DNA of 64,000 bases, taken from the NCBI GenBank assembly GCA_034766995.1, contig CM068314.1:22424126-22488125 (forward strand). The letters run 5' to 3'. Source of the DNA: Acanthacorydalis orientalis (Eukaryota; Arthropoda; Insecta; Megaloptera; Corydalidae). Position numbers and translations under genes: made by a program. Shown here one piece after another: positions 37,501 to 52,000 of the stretch (its first letter is position 1; each line of letters starts with the position of its first letter). The notes under the pieces were generated by a model. The model had not been told where the DNA came from and did no database searches. It worked only from the letters and a program-made list of their open reading frames with translations.

Positions 37501-40000
37501 ATATACGACATTACCCATCTCGCACTTAATTTCGACTACTTATAGCCGAAAAACTGGTTGAAAAAAGGGTTTTTTGGGCAAAATAAGGCCATTTTGGCAA
37601 ATAATCGGATCGAATCGCACACCACTTGATAGATAATTTCAAGACGCATCTAACGATATACGACATTACCCATCTCGCACTTAATTTCGACTACTTATAG
37701 CCGAAAAACTGGTGGAAAATGGGTTTTTTGGGCAAAATAAGGCCATTTCGGCAAATAATCGGATCGAATCGCACACCACTTGATAGATAATTTCAAGACG
37801 CATTTAACGATATACGACATTACCCATCTCGCACTTAATTTCGACTACTTATAGCCGAAAAACTGGTTGAAAAAAGGGTTTTTTGGGCAAAATAAGGCCA
37901 TTTTGGCAAATAATCGGATCGAATCGCACACCACTTGATAGATAATTTCAAGACGCATCTAACGATATACGACATTACCCATCTCGCACTTAATTTCGAC
38001 TACTTATAGCCGAAAAACTGGTTGAAAAAAGGGTTTTTTGGGCAAAATAAGGCCATTTTGGCAAATAATCGGATCGAATCGCACACCACTTGATAGATAA
38101 TTTCAAGACGCATCTAACGATATACGACATTACCCATCTCGCACTTAATTTCGACTACTTATAGCCGAAAAACTGGTTGAAAAAAGGTTTTTTTTGGGCA
38201 AAATAAGGCCATTTTGGCAAATAATCGGATCGAATCGCACACCACTTCATAGATAATTTCAAGACGCATCTAACGATATACGACATTACCCATCTCGCAC
38301 TTAATTTCGACTACTTATAGCCGAAAAACTGGTTGAAAAAAGGGTTTTTTGGGCAAAATAAGGCCATTTTGGCAAATAATCGGATCGAATCGCACACCAC
38401 TTGATAGATAATTTCAAGACGCATCTAACGATATACGACATTACCCATCTCGCACTTAATTTCGACTACTTATAGCCGAAAAACTGGTTGAAAAAAGGGT
38501 TTTTTGGGTAAAATAAGGCCATTTTGGCAAATAATCGGATCGAATCGCACACCACTTGATAGATAATTTCAAGACGCATCTAACGATATACGACATTACC
38601 CATCTCGCACTTAATTTCGACTACTTATAGCCGAAAAACTGGTTGAAAAAAGGGTTTTTTGGGCAAAATAAGGCCATTTTGGCAAATAATCGGATCGAAT
38701 CGCACACCACTTGATAGATAATATCAAGACGCATCTAACGATATACGACATTACCCATCTCGCACTTAATTTCGACTACTTATAGCCGAAAAACTGGTTG
38801 AAAAAAGGTTTTTTTGGGCAAAATAAGGCCATTTTGGCAAATAATCGGATCGAATCGCACACCACTTCATAGATAATTTCAAGACGCATCTAACGATATA
38901 CGACATTACCCATCTCGCACTTAATTTCGACTACTTATAGCCGAAAAACTGGTTGAAAAAAGGGTTTTTTGGGCAAAATAAGGCCATTTTGGCAAATAAT
39001 CGGATCGAATCGCACACCACTTGATAGATAATTTCAAGACGCATCTAACGATATACGACATTACCCATCTCGCACTTAATTTCGACTACTTATAGCCGAA
39101 AAACTGGTTGAAAAAAGGGTTTTTTGGGAAAAATAAGGCCATTTTGGCAAATAATCGGATCGAATCGCACACCACTTGATAGATAATTTCAAGACGCATC
39201 TAACGATATACGACATTACCCATCTCGCACTTAATTTCGACTACTTATAGCCGAAAAACTGGTTGAAAAAAGGGTTTTTTGGGCAAAATAAGGCCATTTT
39301 GGCAAATAATCGGATCGAATCGCACACCACTTGATAGATAATTTCAAGACGCATCTAACGATATACGACATTACCCATCTCGCACTTAATTTCGACTACT
39401 TATAGCCGAAAAACTGGTTGAAAAAAGGGTTTTTTTGGGCAAAATAAGGCCATTTTGGCAAATAATCGGATCGAATCGCACACCACTTGATAGATAATTT
39501 CAAGACGCATCTAACGATATACGACATTACCCATCTCGCACTTAATTTCGACTACTTATAGCCGAAAAACTGGCTGAAAAAAGGGTTTTTTGGGCAAAAT
39601 AAGGCCATTTTGGCAAATAATCGGATCGAATCGCACACCACTTGATAGATAATTTCAAGACGCATCTAACGATATACGACATTACCCATCTCGCACTTAA
39701 TTTCGACTACTTATAGCCGAAAAACTGGTTGAAAAAAGGGTTTTTTGGGCAAAATAAGGCCATTTTGGCAAATAATCGGATCGAATCGCACACCACTTGA
39801 TAGATAATTTCAAGACGCATCTAACGATATACGACATTACCCATCTCGCACTTAATTTCGACTACTTATAGCCGAAAAACTGGTTGAAAAAAGGGTTTTT
39901 TGGGCAAAATAAGGCCATTTTGGCAAATAATCGGATCGAATCGCACACCACTTGATAGATAATTTCAAGACGCATCTAACGATATACGACATTACCCATC
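34596..40000 (-). repeat. Satellite A array, right arm, inner part with mixed variants
   Basis: The 155-bp unit in minus orientation (ataatttcaagacgcatc every 155-156 bp). Here several variant types interleave: ccacttcatag instead of ccacttgatag, ggtttttttggg runs, ggtggaaaatggg with catttaacg (34764-34860, and again 37711-37805), ataatatcaag (36084, 38721) and gggaaaaataagg (36489, 39126). Recurrence of the same variants in the same order shows that multi-unit blocks were copied. The first unit, next to the junction, carries the ccaggtgatag form that matches the left-edge acctgg variant. Confidence 0.95.
36000..36640 (-). repeat. Four-unit variant block, copy 1 (copy 2 at 38637-39277)
   Basis: Markers ataatatcaag (36084), ccacttcatag (about 36221) and gggaaaaataagg (36489) recur in the same order and spacing at 38721, about 38858 and 39126, a constant offset of 2637 bp or 17 units. 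Units just outside the block differ (T-run length after it; tcatag versus tgatag before it). The copied piece is therefore about four units, inserted or converted 17 units away. Confidence 0.8.
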
Positions 40001-43000
40001 TCGCACTTAATTTCGACTACTTATAGCCGAAAAACTGGTTGAAAAAAGGGTTTTTTGGGCATAATATGGCCATTTTGGCAAATAATCGGATCGAATCGCA
40101 CACCAGGTTATAGATAATTTCAAGACGCATCTAACGATATACGACATTACCCATCTCGCACTTAATTTCGACTACTTATAGCCGAAAAACTGGTTGAAAA
40201 AAGGGTTTTTTGGGCAAAATAAGGCCATTTTGGCAAATAATCGGATCGAATCGCACACCACTTGATAGATAATTTCAAGACGCATCTAACGATATACGAC
40301 ATTAGCTATTTCGTACTTAATATCGGCTACTTATAGCCGAAAAACTGGTTGAAAAAAGAGTTTTTTGGGCATAATATGGCCATTTTGGCAAATAATCGGA
40401 TCGAATCGCACACCACTTGATAGATAATTTCAAGACGCATCTAACGATATACGACATTACCCATCTCGCACTTAATTTCGACTACTTATAGCCGAAAAAC
40501 TGGTTGAAAAAAGGTTTTTTTGGGCAAAATAAGGCCATTTTGGCAAATAATCGGATCGAATCGCACACCACTTCATAGATAATTTCAAGACGCATCTAAC
40601 GATATACGACATTACCCATCTCGCACTTAATTTCGACTACTTATAGCCGAAAAACTGGTTGAAAAAAGGGTTTTTTTGGGCAAAATAAGGCCATTTTGGC
40701 AAATAATCGGATCGAATCGCACACCACTTGATAGATAATTTCAAGACGCATCTAACGATATACGACATTACCCATCTCGCACTTAATTTCGACTACTTAT
40801 AGCCGAAAAACTGGTTGAAAAAAGGGTTTTTTGGGCAAAATAAGGCCATTTTGGCAAATAATCGGATCGAATCGCACACCACTTGATAGATAATTTCAAG
40901 ACGCATCTAACGATATACGACATTACCCATCTCGCACTTAATTTCGACTACTTATAGCCGAAAAACTGGTTGAAAAAAGGGTTTTTTGGGCAAAATAAGG
41001 CCATTTTGGCAAATAATCGGATCGAATCGCACACCACTTGATAGATAATTTCAAGACGCATCTAACGATATACGACATTACCCATCTCGCACTTAATTTC
41101 GACTACTTATAGCCGAAAAACTGGTTGAAAAAAGGGTTTTTTGGGCAAAATAAGGCCATTTTGGCAAATAATCGGATCGAATCGCACACCACTTGATAGA
41201 TAATTTCAAGACGCATCTAACGATATACGACATTACCCATCTCGCACTTAATTTCGACTACTTATAGCCGAAAAACTGGTTGAAAAAAGGGTTTTTTGGG
41301 CAAAATAAGGTCATTTTGGCAAATAATCGGATCGAATCGCACACCACTTCATAGATAATTTCAAGACGCATCTAACGATATACGACATTACCCATCTCGC
41401 ACTTAATTTCGACTACTTATAGCCGAAAAACTGGTTGAAAAAAGGGTTTTTTTGGGCAAAATAAGGCCATTTTGGCAAATAATCGGATCGAATCGCACAC
41501 CACTTGATAGATAATTTCAAGACGCATCTAACGATATACGACATTACCCATCTCGCACTTAATTTCGACTACTTATAGCCGAAAAACTGGTTGAAAAAAG
41601 GGTTTTTTGGGCAAAATAAGGCCATTTTGGCAAATAATCGGATCGAATCGCACACCACTTGATAGATAATTTCAAGACGCATCTAACGATATACGACATT
41701 ACCCATCTCGCACTTAATTTCGACTACTTATAGCCGAAAAACTGGCTGAAAAAAGGGTTTTTTGGGCAAAATAAGGCCATTTTGGCAAATAATCGGATCG
41801 AATCGCACACCACTTGATAGATAATTTCAAGACGCATCTAACGATATACGACATTACCCATCTCGCACTTAATTTCGACTACTTATAGCCGAAAAACTGG
41901 TTGAAAAAAGGGTTTTTTTGGGCAAAATAAGGCCATTTTGGCAAATAATCGGATCGAATCGCACACCACTTGATAGATAATTTCAAGACGCATCTAACGA
42001 TATACGACATTACCCATCTCGCACTTAATTTCGACTACTTATAGCCGAAAAACTGGTTGAAAAAAGGGTTTTTTGGGCAAAATAAGGCCATTTTGGCAAA
42101 TAATCGGATCGAATCGCACACCACTTGATAGATAATTTCAAGACGCATCTAACGATATACGACATTACCCATCTCGCACTTAATTTCGACTACTTATAGC
42201 CGAAAAACTGGTTGAAAAAAGGGTTTTTTGGGCAAAATAAGGCCATTTTGGCAAATAATCGGATCGAATCGCACACCACTTGATAGATAATTTCAAGACG
42301 CATCTAACGATATACGACATTACCCATCTCGCACTTAATTTCGACTACTTATAGCCGAAAAACTGGCTGAAAAAAGGGTTTTTTGGGCAAAATAAGGCCA
42401 TTTTGGCAAATAATCGGATCGAATCGCACACCACTTGATAGATAATTTCAAGACGCATCTAACGATATACGACATTACCCATCTCGCACTTAATTTCGAC
42501 TACTTATAGCCGAAAAACTGGTTGAAAAAAGGGTTTTTTGGGCAAAATAAGGCCATTTTGGCAAATAATCGGATCGAATCGCACACCACTTGATAGATAA
42601 TTTCAAGACGCATCTAACGATATACGACATTACCCATCTCGCACTTAATTTCGACTACTTATAGCCGAAAAACTGGTTGAAAAAAGGGTTTTTTGGGCAA
42701 AATAAGGCCATTTTGGCAAATAATCGGATCGAATCGCACACCACTTGATAGATAATTTCAAGACGCATCTAACGATATACGACATTACCCATCTCGCACT
42801 TAATTTCGACTACTTATAGCCGAAAAACTGGTTGAAAAAAGGGTTTTTTGGGCATAATATGGCCATTTTGGCAAATAATCGGATCGAATCGCACACCACT
42901 TGATAGATAATTTCAAGACGCATCTAACGATATACGACATTACCCATCTCGCACTTAATTTCGACTACTTATAGCCGAAAAACTGGTTGAAAAAAGGGTT

Positions 43001-46000
43001 TTTTGGGCAAAATAAGGCCATTTTGGCAAATAATCGGATCGAATCGCACACCACTTGATAGATAATTTCAAGACGCATCTAACGATATACGACATTAGCT
43101 ATTTCGTACTTAATATCGGCTACTTATAGCCGAAAAACTGGTTGAAAAAAGGGTTTTTTGGGCATAATATGGCCATTTTGGCAAATAATCGGATCGAATC
43201 GCACACCACTTGATAGATAATTTCAAGACGCATCTAACGATATACGACATTACCCATCTCGCACTTAATTTCGACTACTTATAGCCGAAAAACTGGTTGA
43301 AAAAAGGGTTTTTTTGGGCAAAATAAGGCCATTTTGGCAAATAATCGGATCGAATCGCACACCACTTGATAGATAATTTCAAGACGCATCTAACGATATA
43401 CGACATTACCCATCTCGCACTTAATTTCGACTACTTATAGCCGAAAAACTGGTTGAAAAAAGGGTTTTTTGGGCAAAATAAGGCCATTTTGGCAAATAAT
43501 CGGATCGAATCGCACACCACTTGATAGATAATTTCAAGACGCATCTAACGATATACGACATTACCCATCTCGCACTTAATTTCGACTACTTATAGCCGAA
43601 AAACTGGTTGAAAAAAGGGTTTTTTGGGCAAAATAAGGCCATTTTGGCAAATAATCGGATCGAATCGCACACCACTTGATAGATAATTTCAAGACGCATC
43701 TAACGATATACGACATTACCCATCTCGCACTTAATTTCGACTACTTATAGCCGAAAAACTGGTTGAAAAAAGGGTTTTTTGGGCAAAATAAGGCCATTTT
43801 GGCAAATAATCGGATCGAATCGCACACCACTTGATAGATAATTTCAAGACGCATCTAACGATATACGACATTATCCATCTCGCACTTAATTTCGACTACT
43901 TATAGCCGAAAAACTGGTTGAAAAAAGGGTTTTTTTGGCAAAATAAGGCCATTTTGGCAAATAATCGGATCGAATCGCACACCACTTGATAGATAATTTC
44001 AAGACGCATCTAACGATATACGACATTACCCATCTCGCACTTAATTTCGACTACTTATAGCCGAAAAACTGGTTGAAAAAAGGGTTTTTTGGGCAAAATA
44101 AGGCCATTTTGGCAAATAATCGGATCGAATCGCACACCACTTGATAGATAATTTCAAGACGCATCTAACGATATACGACATTAGCTATTTCGTACTTAAT
44201 ATCGGCTACTTATAGCCGAAAAACTGGTTGAAAAATGGGTTTTTTGGGCATAATATGGCCATTTTGGCAAATAATCGGATCGAATCGCACACCAGGTTAT
44301 AGATAATTTCAAGACGCATCTAACGATATACGACATTACCCATCTCGCACTTAATTTCGACTACTTATAGCCGAAAAACTGGTTGAAAAAAGGGTTTTTT
44401 GGGCAAAATAAGGCCATTTTGGCAAATAATCGGATCGAATCGCACACCACTTGATAGATAATTTCAAGACGCATCTAACGATATACGACATTACCCATCT
44501 CGCACTTAATTTCGACTACTTATAGCCGAAAAACTGGTTGAAAAAAGGGTTTTTTGGGCAAAATAAGGCCATTTTGGCAAATAATCGGATCGAATCGCAC
44601 ACCACTTGATAGATAATTTCAAGACGCATCTAACGATATACGACATTACCCATCTCGCACTTAATTTCGACTACTTATAGCCGAAAAACTGGTTGAAAAA
44701 AGGGTTTTTTGGGCAAAATAAGGCCATTTTGGCAAATAATCGGATCGAATCGCACACCACTTGATAGATAATTTCAAGACGCATCTAACGATATACGACA
44801 TTACCCATCTCGCACTTAATTTCGACTACTTATAGCCGAAAAACTGGTTGAAAAAAGGGTTTTTTGGGCAAAATAAGGCCATTTTGGCAAATAATCGGAT
44901 CGAATCGCACACCACTTGATAGATAATTTCAAGACGCATCTAACGATATACGACATTACCCATCTCGCACTTAATTTCGACTACTTATAGCCGAAAAACT
45001 GGTTGAAAAAAGGGTTTTTTGGGCATAATATGGCCATTTTGGCAAATAATCGGATCGAATCGCACACCAGGTTATAGATAATTTCAAGACGCATCTAACG
45101 ATATACGACATTACCCATCTCGCACTTAATTTCGACTACTTATAGCCGAAAAACTGGTTGAAAAAAGGGTTTTTTGGGCAAAATAAGGCCATTTTGGCAA
45201 ATAATCGGATCGAATCGCACACCACTTGATAGATAATTTCAAGACGCATCTAACGATATACGACATTACCCATCTCGCACTTAATTTCGACTACTTATAG
45301 CCGAAAAACTGGTTGAAAAAAGGGATTTTTGGGCATAATATGGCCATTTTGGCAAATAATCGGATCGAATCGCACACCACTTGATAGATAATTTCAAGAC
45401 GCATCTAACGATATACGACATTACCCATCTCGCACTTAATTTCGACTACTTATAGCCGAAAAACTGGTTGAAAAAAGGGTTTTTTGGGCAAAATAAGGCC
45501 ATTTTGGCAAATAATCGGATCGAATCGCACACCACTTGATAGATAATTTCAAGACGCATCTAACGATATACGACATTACCCATCTCGCACTTAATTTCGA
45601 CTACTTATAGCCGAAAAACTGGTTGAAAAAAGGGTTTTTTTGGGCAAAATAAGGCCATTTTGGCAAATAATCGGATCGAATCGCACACCACTTGATAGAT
45701 AATTTCAAGACGCATCTAACGATATACGACATTACCCATCTCGCACTTAATTTCGACTACTTATAGCCGAAAAACTGGTTGAAAAAAGGGTTTTTTGGGC
45801 AAAATAAGGCCATTTTGGCAAATAATCGGATCGAATCGCACACCACTTGATAGATAATTTCAAGACGCATCTAACGATATACGACATTACCCATCTCGCA
45901 CTTAATTTCGACTACTTATAGCCGAAAAACTGGTTGAAAAAAGGGTTTTTTGGGCAAAATAAGGCCATTTTGGCAAATAATCGGATCGAATCGCACACCA

Positions 46001-49000
46001 CTTGATAGATAATTTCAAGACGCATCTAACGATATACGACATTACCCATCTCGCACTTAATTTCGACTACTTATAGCCGAAAAACTGGCTGAAAAAAGGG
46101 TTTTTTTGGGCAAAATAAGGCCATTTTGGCAAATAATCGGATCGAATCGCACACCACTTGATAGATAATTTCAAGACGCATCTAACGATATACGACATTA
46201 CCCATCTCGCACTTAATTTCGACTACTTATAGCCGAAAAACTGGTTGAAAAAAGGGTTTTTTGGGCAAAATAAGGCCATTTTGGCAAATAATCGGATCGA
46301 ATCGCACACCACTTGATAGATAATTTCAAGACGCATCTAACGATATACGACATTACCCATCTCGCACTTAATTTCGACTACTTATAGCCGAAAAACTGGT
46401 TGAAAAAAGGGTTTTTTGGGCAAAATAAGGCCATTTTGGCAAATAATCGGATCGAATCGCACACCACTTGATAGATAATTTCAAGACGCATCTAACGATA
46501 TACGACATTATCCATCTCGCACTTAATTTCGACTACTTATAGCCGAAAAACTGGTTGAAAAAAGGGTTTTTTGGGCAAAATAAGGCCATTTTGGCAAATA
46601 ATCGGATCGAATCACACACCACTTGATAGATAATTTCAAGACGCATCTAACGATATACGACATTATCCATCTCGCACTTAATTTCGACTACTTATAGCCG
46701 AAAAACTGGTTGAAAAAAGGGTTTTTTGGGCAAAATAAGGCCATTTTGGCAAATAATCGGATCGAATCGCACACCACTTGATAGATAATTTCAAGACGCA
46801 TCTAACGATATACGACATTAGCTATTTCGTACTTAATATCGGCTACTTATAGCCGAAAAACTGGTTGAAAAATGGGTTTTTTGGGCAAAATAAGGCCATT
46901 TTGGCAAATAATCGGATCGAATCGCACACCACTTGATAGATAATTTCAAGACGCATCTAACGATATACGACATTACCCATCTCGCACTTAATTTCGACTA
47001 CTTATAGCCGAAAAACTGGTTGAAAAAAGGGTTTTTTGGGCAAAATAAGGCCATTTTGGCAAATAATCGGATCGAATCGCACACCACTTGATAGATAATT
47101 TCAAGACGCATCTAACGATATACGACATTACCCATCTCGCACTTAATTTCGACTACTTATAGCCGAAAAACTGGTTGAAAAAAGGGTTTTTTGGGCAAAA
47201 TAAGGCCATTTTGGCAAATAATCGGATCGAATCGCACACCACTTGATAGATAATTTCAAGACGCATCTAACGATATACGACATTACCCATCTCGCACTTA
47301 ATTTCGACTACTTATAGCCGAAAAACTGGTTGAAAAAAGGGTTTTTTGGGCAAAATAAGGCCATTTTGGCAAATAATCGGATCGAATCGCACACCACTTG
47401 ATAGATAATTTCAAGACGCATCTAACGATATACGACATTATCCATCTCGCACTTAATTTCGACTACTTATAGCCGAAAAACTGGTTGAAAAAAGGGTTTT
47501 TTTGGGCAAAATAAGGCCATTTTGGCAAATAATCGGATCGAATCGCACACCACTTGATAGATAATTTCAAGACGCATCTAACGATATACGACATTACCCA
47601 TCTCGCACTTAATTTCGACTACTTATAGCCGAAAAACTGGTTGAAAAAAGGGTTTTTTGGGCAAAATAAGGCCATTTTGGCAAATAATCGGATCGAATCG
47701 CACACCACTTGATAGATAATTTCAAGACGCATCTAACGATATACGACATTACCCATCTCGCACTTAATTTCGACTACTTATAGCCGAAAAACTGGTTGAA
47801 AAAAGGGTTTTTTGGGCAAAATAAGGCCATTTTGGCAAATAATCGGATCGAATCGCACACCACTTGATAGATAATTTCAAGACGCATCTAACGATATACG
47901 ACATTACCCATCTCGCACTTAATTTCGACTACTTATAGCCGAAAAACTGGTTGAAAAAAGGGTTTTTTGGGCAAAATAAGGCCATTTTGGCAAATAATCG
48001 GATCGAATCGCACACCACTTGATAGATAATTTCAAGACGCATCTAACGATATACGACATTACCCATCTCGCACTTAATTTCGACTACTTATAGCCGAAAA
48101 ACTGGTTGAAAAAAGGGTTTTTTGGGCATAATATGGCCATTTTGGCAAATAATCGGATCGAATCGCACACCAGGTTATAGATAATTTCAAGACGCATCTA
48201 ACGATATACGACATTACCCATCTCGCACTTAATTTCGACTACTTATAGCCGAAAAACTGGTTGAAAAAAGGGTTTTTTGGGCAAAATAAGGCCATTTTGG
48301 CAAATAATCGGATCGAATCGCACACCACTTGATAGATAATTTCAAGACGCATCTAACGATATACGACATTACCCATCTCGCACTTAATTTCGACTACTTA
48401 TAGCCGAAAAACTGGTTGAAAAAAGGGTTTTTTGGGCATAATATGGCCATTTTGGCAAATAATCGGATCGAATCGCACACCACTTGATAGATAATTTCAA
48501 GACGCATCTAACGATATACGACATTACCCATCTCGCACTTAATTTCGACTACTTATAGCCGAAAAACTGGTTGAAAAAAGGGTTTTTTGGGCAAAATAAG
48601 GCCATTTTGGCAAATAATCGGATCGAATCGCACACCACTTGATAGATAATTTCAAGACGCATCTAACGATATACGACATTACCCATCTCGCACTTAATTT
48701 CGACTACTTATAGCCGAAAAACTGGTTGAAAAAAGGGTTTTTTGGGCAAAATAAGGCCATTTTGGCAAATAATCGGATCGAATCGCACACCACTTGATAG
48801 ATAATTTCAAGACGCATCTAACGATATACGACATTACCCATCTCGCACTTAATTTCGACTACTTATAGCCGAAAAACTGGTTGAAAAAAGGGTTTTTTGG
48901 GCAAAATAAGGCCATTTTGGCAAATAATCGGATCGAATCGCACACCACTTGATAGATAATTTCAAGACGCATCTAACGATATACGACATTACCCATCTCG

Positions 49001-52000
49001 CACTTAATTTCGACTACTTATAGCCGAAAAACTGGTTGAAAAAAGGGTTTTTTGGGCAAAATAAGGCCATTTTGGCAAATAATCGGATCGAATCGCACAC
49101 CACTTGATAGATAATTTCAAGACGCATCTAACGATATACGACATTACCCATCTCGCACTTAATTTCGACTACTTATAGCCGAAAAACTGGTTGAAAAAAG
49201 GGTTTTTTGGGCAAAATAAGGCCATTTTGGCAAATAATCGGATCGAATCGCACACCACTTGATAGATAATTTCAAGACGCATCTAACGATATACGACATT
49301 ACCCATCTCGCACTTAATTTCGACTACTTATAGCCGAAAAACTGGTTGAAAAAAGGGTTTTTTGGGCAAAATAAGGCCATTTTGGCAAATAATCGGATCG
49401 AATCGCACACCACTTGATAGATAATTTCAAGACGCATCTAACGATATACGACATTACCCATCTCGCACTTAATTTCGACTACTTATAGCCGAAAAACTGG
49501 TTGAAAAAAGGGTTTTTTGGGCAAAATAAGGCCATTTTGGCAAATAATCGGATCGAATCGCACACCACTTGATAGATAATTTCAAGACGCATCTAACGAT
49601 ATACGACATTACCCATCTCGCACTTAATTTCGACTACTTATAGCCGAAAAACTGGTTGAAAAAAGGGTTTTTTTGGGCAAAATAAGGCCATTTTGGCAAA
49701 TAATCGGATCGAATCGCACACCACTTGATAGATAATTTCAAGACGCATCTAACGATATACGACATTACCCATCTCGCACTTAATTTCGACTACTTATAGC
49801 CGAAAAACTGGTTGAAAAAAGGGTTTTTTGGGCAAAATAAGGCCATTTTGGCAAATAATCGGATCGAATCGCACACCACTTGATAGATAATTTCAAGACG
49901 CATCTAACGATATACGACATTACCCATCTCGCACTTAATTTCGACTACTTATAGCCGAAAAACTGGCTGAAAAAAGGGTTTTTTTGGGCAAAATAAAGCC
50001 ATTTTGGCAAATAATCGGATCGAATCGCACACCACTTGATAGATAATTTCAAGACGCATCTAACGATATACGACATTACCCATCTCGCACTTAATTTCGA
50101 CTACTTATAGCCGAAAAACTGGTTGAAAAAAGGGTTTTTTGGGCAAAATAAGGCCATTTTGGCAAATAATCGGATCGAATCGCACACCACTTGATAGATA
50201 ATTTCAAGACGCATCTAACGATATACGACATTACCCATCTCGCACTTAATTTCGACTACTTATAGCCGAAAAACTGGTTGAAAAAAGGGTTTTTTTGGGC
50301 AAAATAAGGCCATTTTGGCAAATAATCGGATCGAATCGCACACCACTTGATAGATAATTTCAAGACGCATCTAACGATATACGACATTACCCATCTCGCA
50401 CTTAATTTCGACTACTTATAGCCGAAAAACTGGCTGAAAAAAGGGTTTTTTTGGGCAAAATAAAGCCATTTTGGCAAATAATCGGATCGAATCGCACACC
50501 ACTTGATAGATAATTTCAAGACGCATCTAACGATATACGACATTACCCATCTCGCACTTAATTTCGACTACTTATAGCCGAAAAACTGGTTGAAAAAAGG
50601 GTTTTTTGGGCAAAATAAGGCCATTTTGGCAAATAATCGGATCGAATCGCACACCACTTGATAGATAATTTCAAGACGCATCTAACGATATACGACATTA
50701 CCCATCTCGCACTTAATTTCGACTACTTATAGCCGAAAAACTGGTTGAAAAAAGGGTTTTTTGGGCAAAATAAGGCCATTTTGGCAAATAATCGGATCGA
50801 ATCGCACACCACTTGATAGATAATTTCAAGACGCATCTAACGATATACGACATTACCCATCTCGCACTTAATTTCGACTACTTATAGCCGAAAAACTGGT
50901 TGAAAAAAGGGTTTTTTGGGCAAAATAAGGCCATTTTGGCAAATAATCGGATCGAATCGCACACCACTTGATAGATAATTTCAAGACGCATCTAACGATA
51001 TACGACATTATCCATCTCGCACTTAATTTCGACTACTTATAGCCGAAAAACTGGTTGAAAAAAGGGTTTTTTGGGCAAAATAAGGCCATTTTGGCAAATA
51101 ATCGGATCGAATCGCACACCACTTGATAGATAATTTCAAGACGCATCTAACGATATACGACATTACCCATCTCGCACTTAATTTCGACTACTTATAGCCG
51201 AAAAACTGGCTGAAAAAAGGGTTTTTTGGGCAAAATAAGGCCATTTTGGCAAATAATCGGATCGAATCGCACACCACTTGATAGATAATTTCAAGACGCA
51301 TCTAACGATATACGACATTACCCATCTCGCACTTAATTTCGACTACTTATAGCCGAAAAACTGGTTGAAAAAAGGGTTTTTTGGGCAAAATAAGGCCATT
51401 TTGGCAAATAATCGGATCGAATCGCACACCACTTGATAGATAATTTCAAGACGCATCTAACGATATACGACATTACCCATCTCGCACTTAATTTCGACTA
51501 CTTATAGCCGAAAAACTGGTTGAAAAAAGGTTTTTTTGGGCAAAATAAGGCCATTTTGGCAAATAATCGGATCGAATCGCACACCACTTGATAGATAATT
51601 TCAAGACGCATCTAACGATATACGACATTACCCATCTCGCACTTAATTTCGACTACTTATAGCCGAAAAACTGGTTGAAAAAAGGGTTTTTTGGGCAAAA
51701 TAAGGCCATTTTGGCAAATAATCGGATCGAATCGCACACCACTTGATAGATAATTTCAAGACGCATCTAACGATATACGACATTATCCATCTCGCACTTA
51801 ATTTCGACTACTTATAGCCGAAAAACTGGTTGAAAAAAGGGTTTTTTGGGCAAAATAAGGCCATTTTGGCAAATAATCGGATCGAATCGCACACCACTTG
51901 ATAGATAATTTCAAGACGCATCTAACGATATACGACATTACCCATCTCGCACTTAATTTCGACTACTTATAGCCGAAAAACTGGTTGAAAAAAGGGTTTT

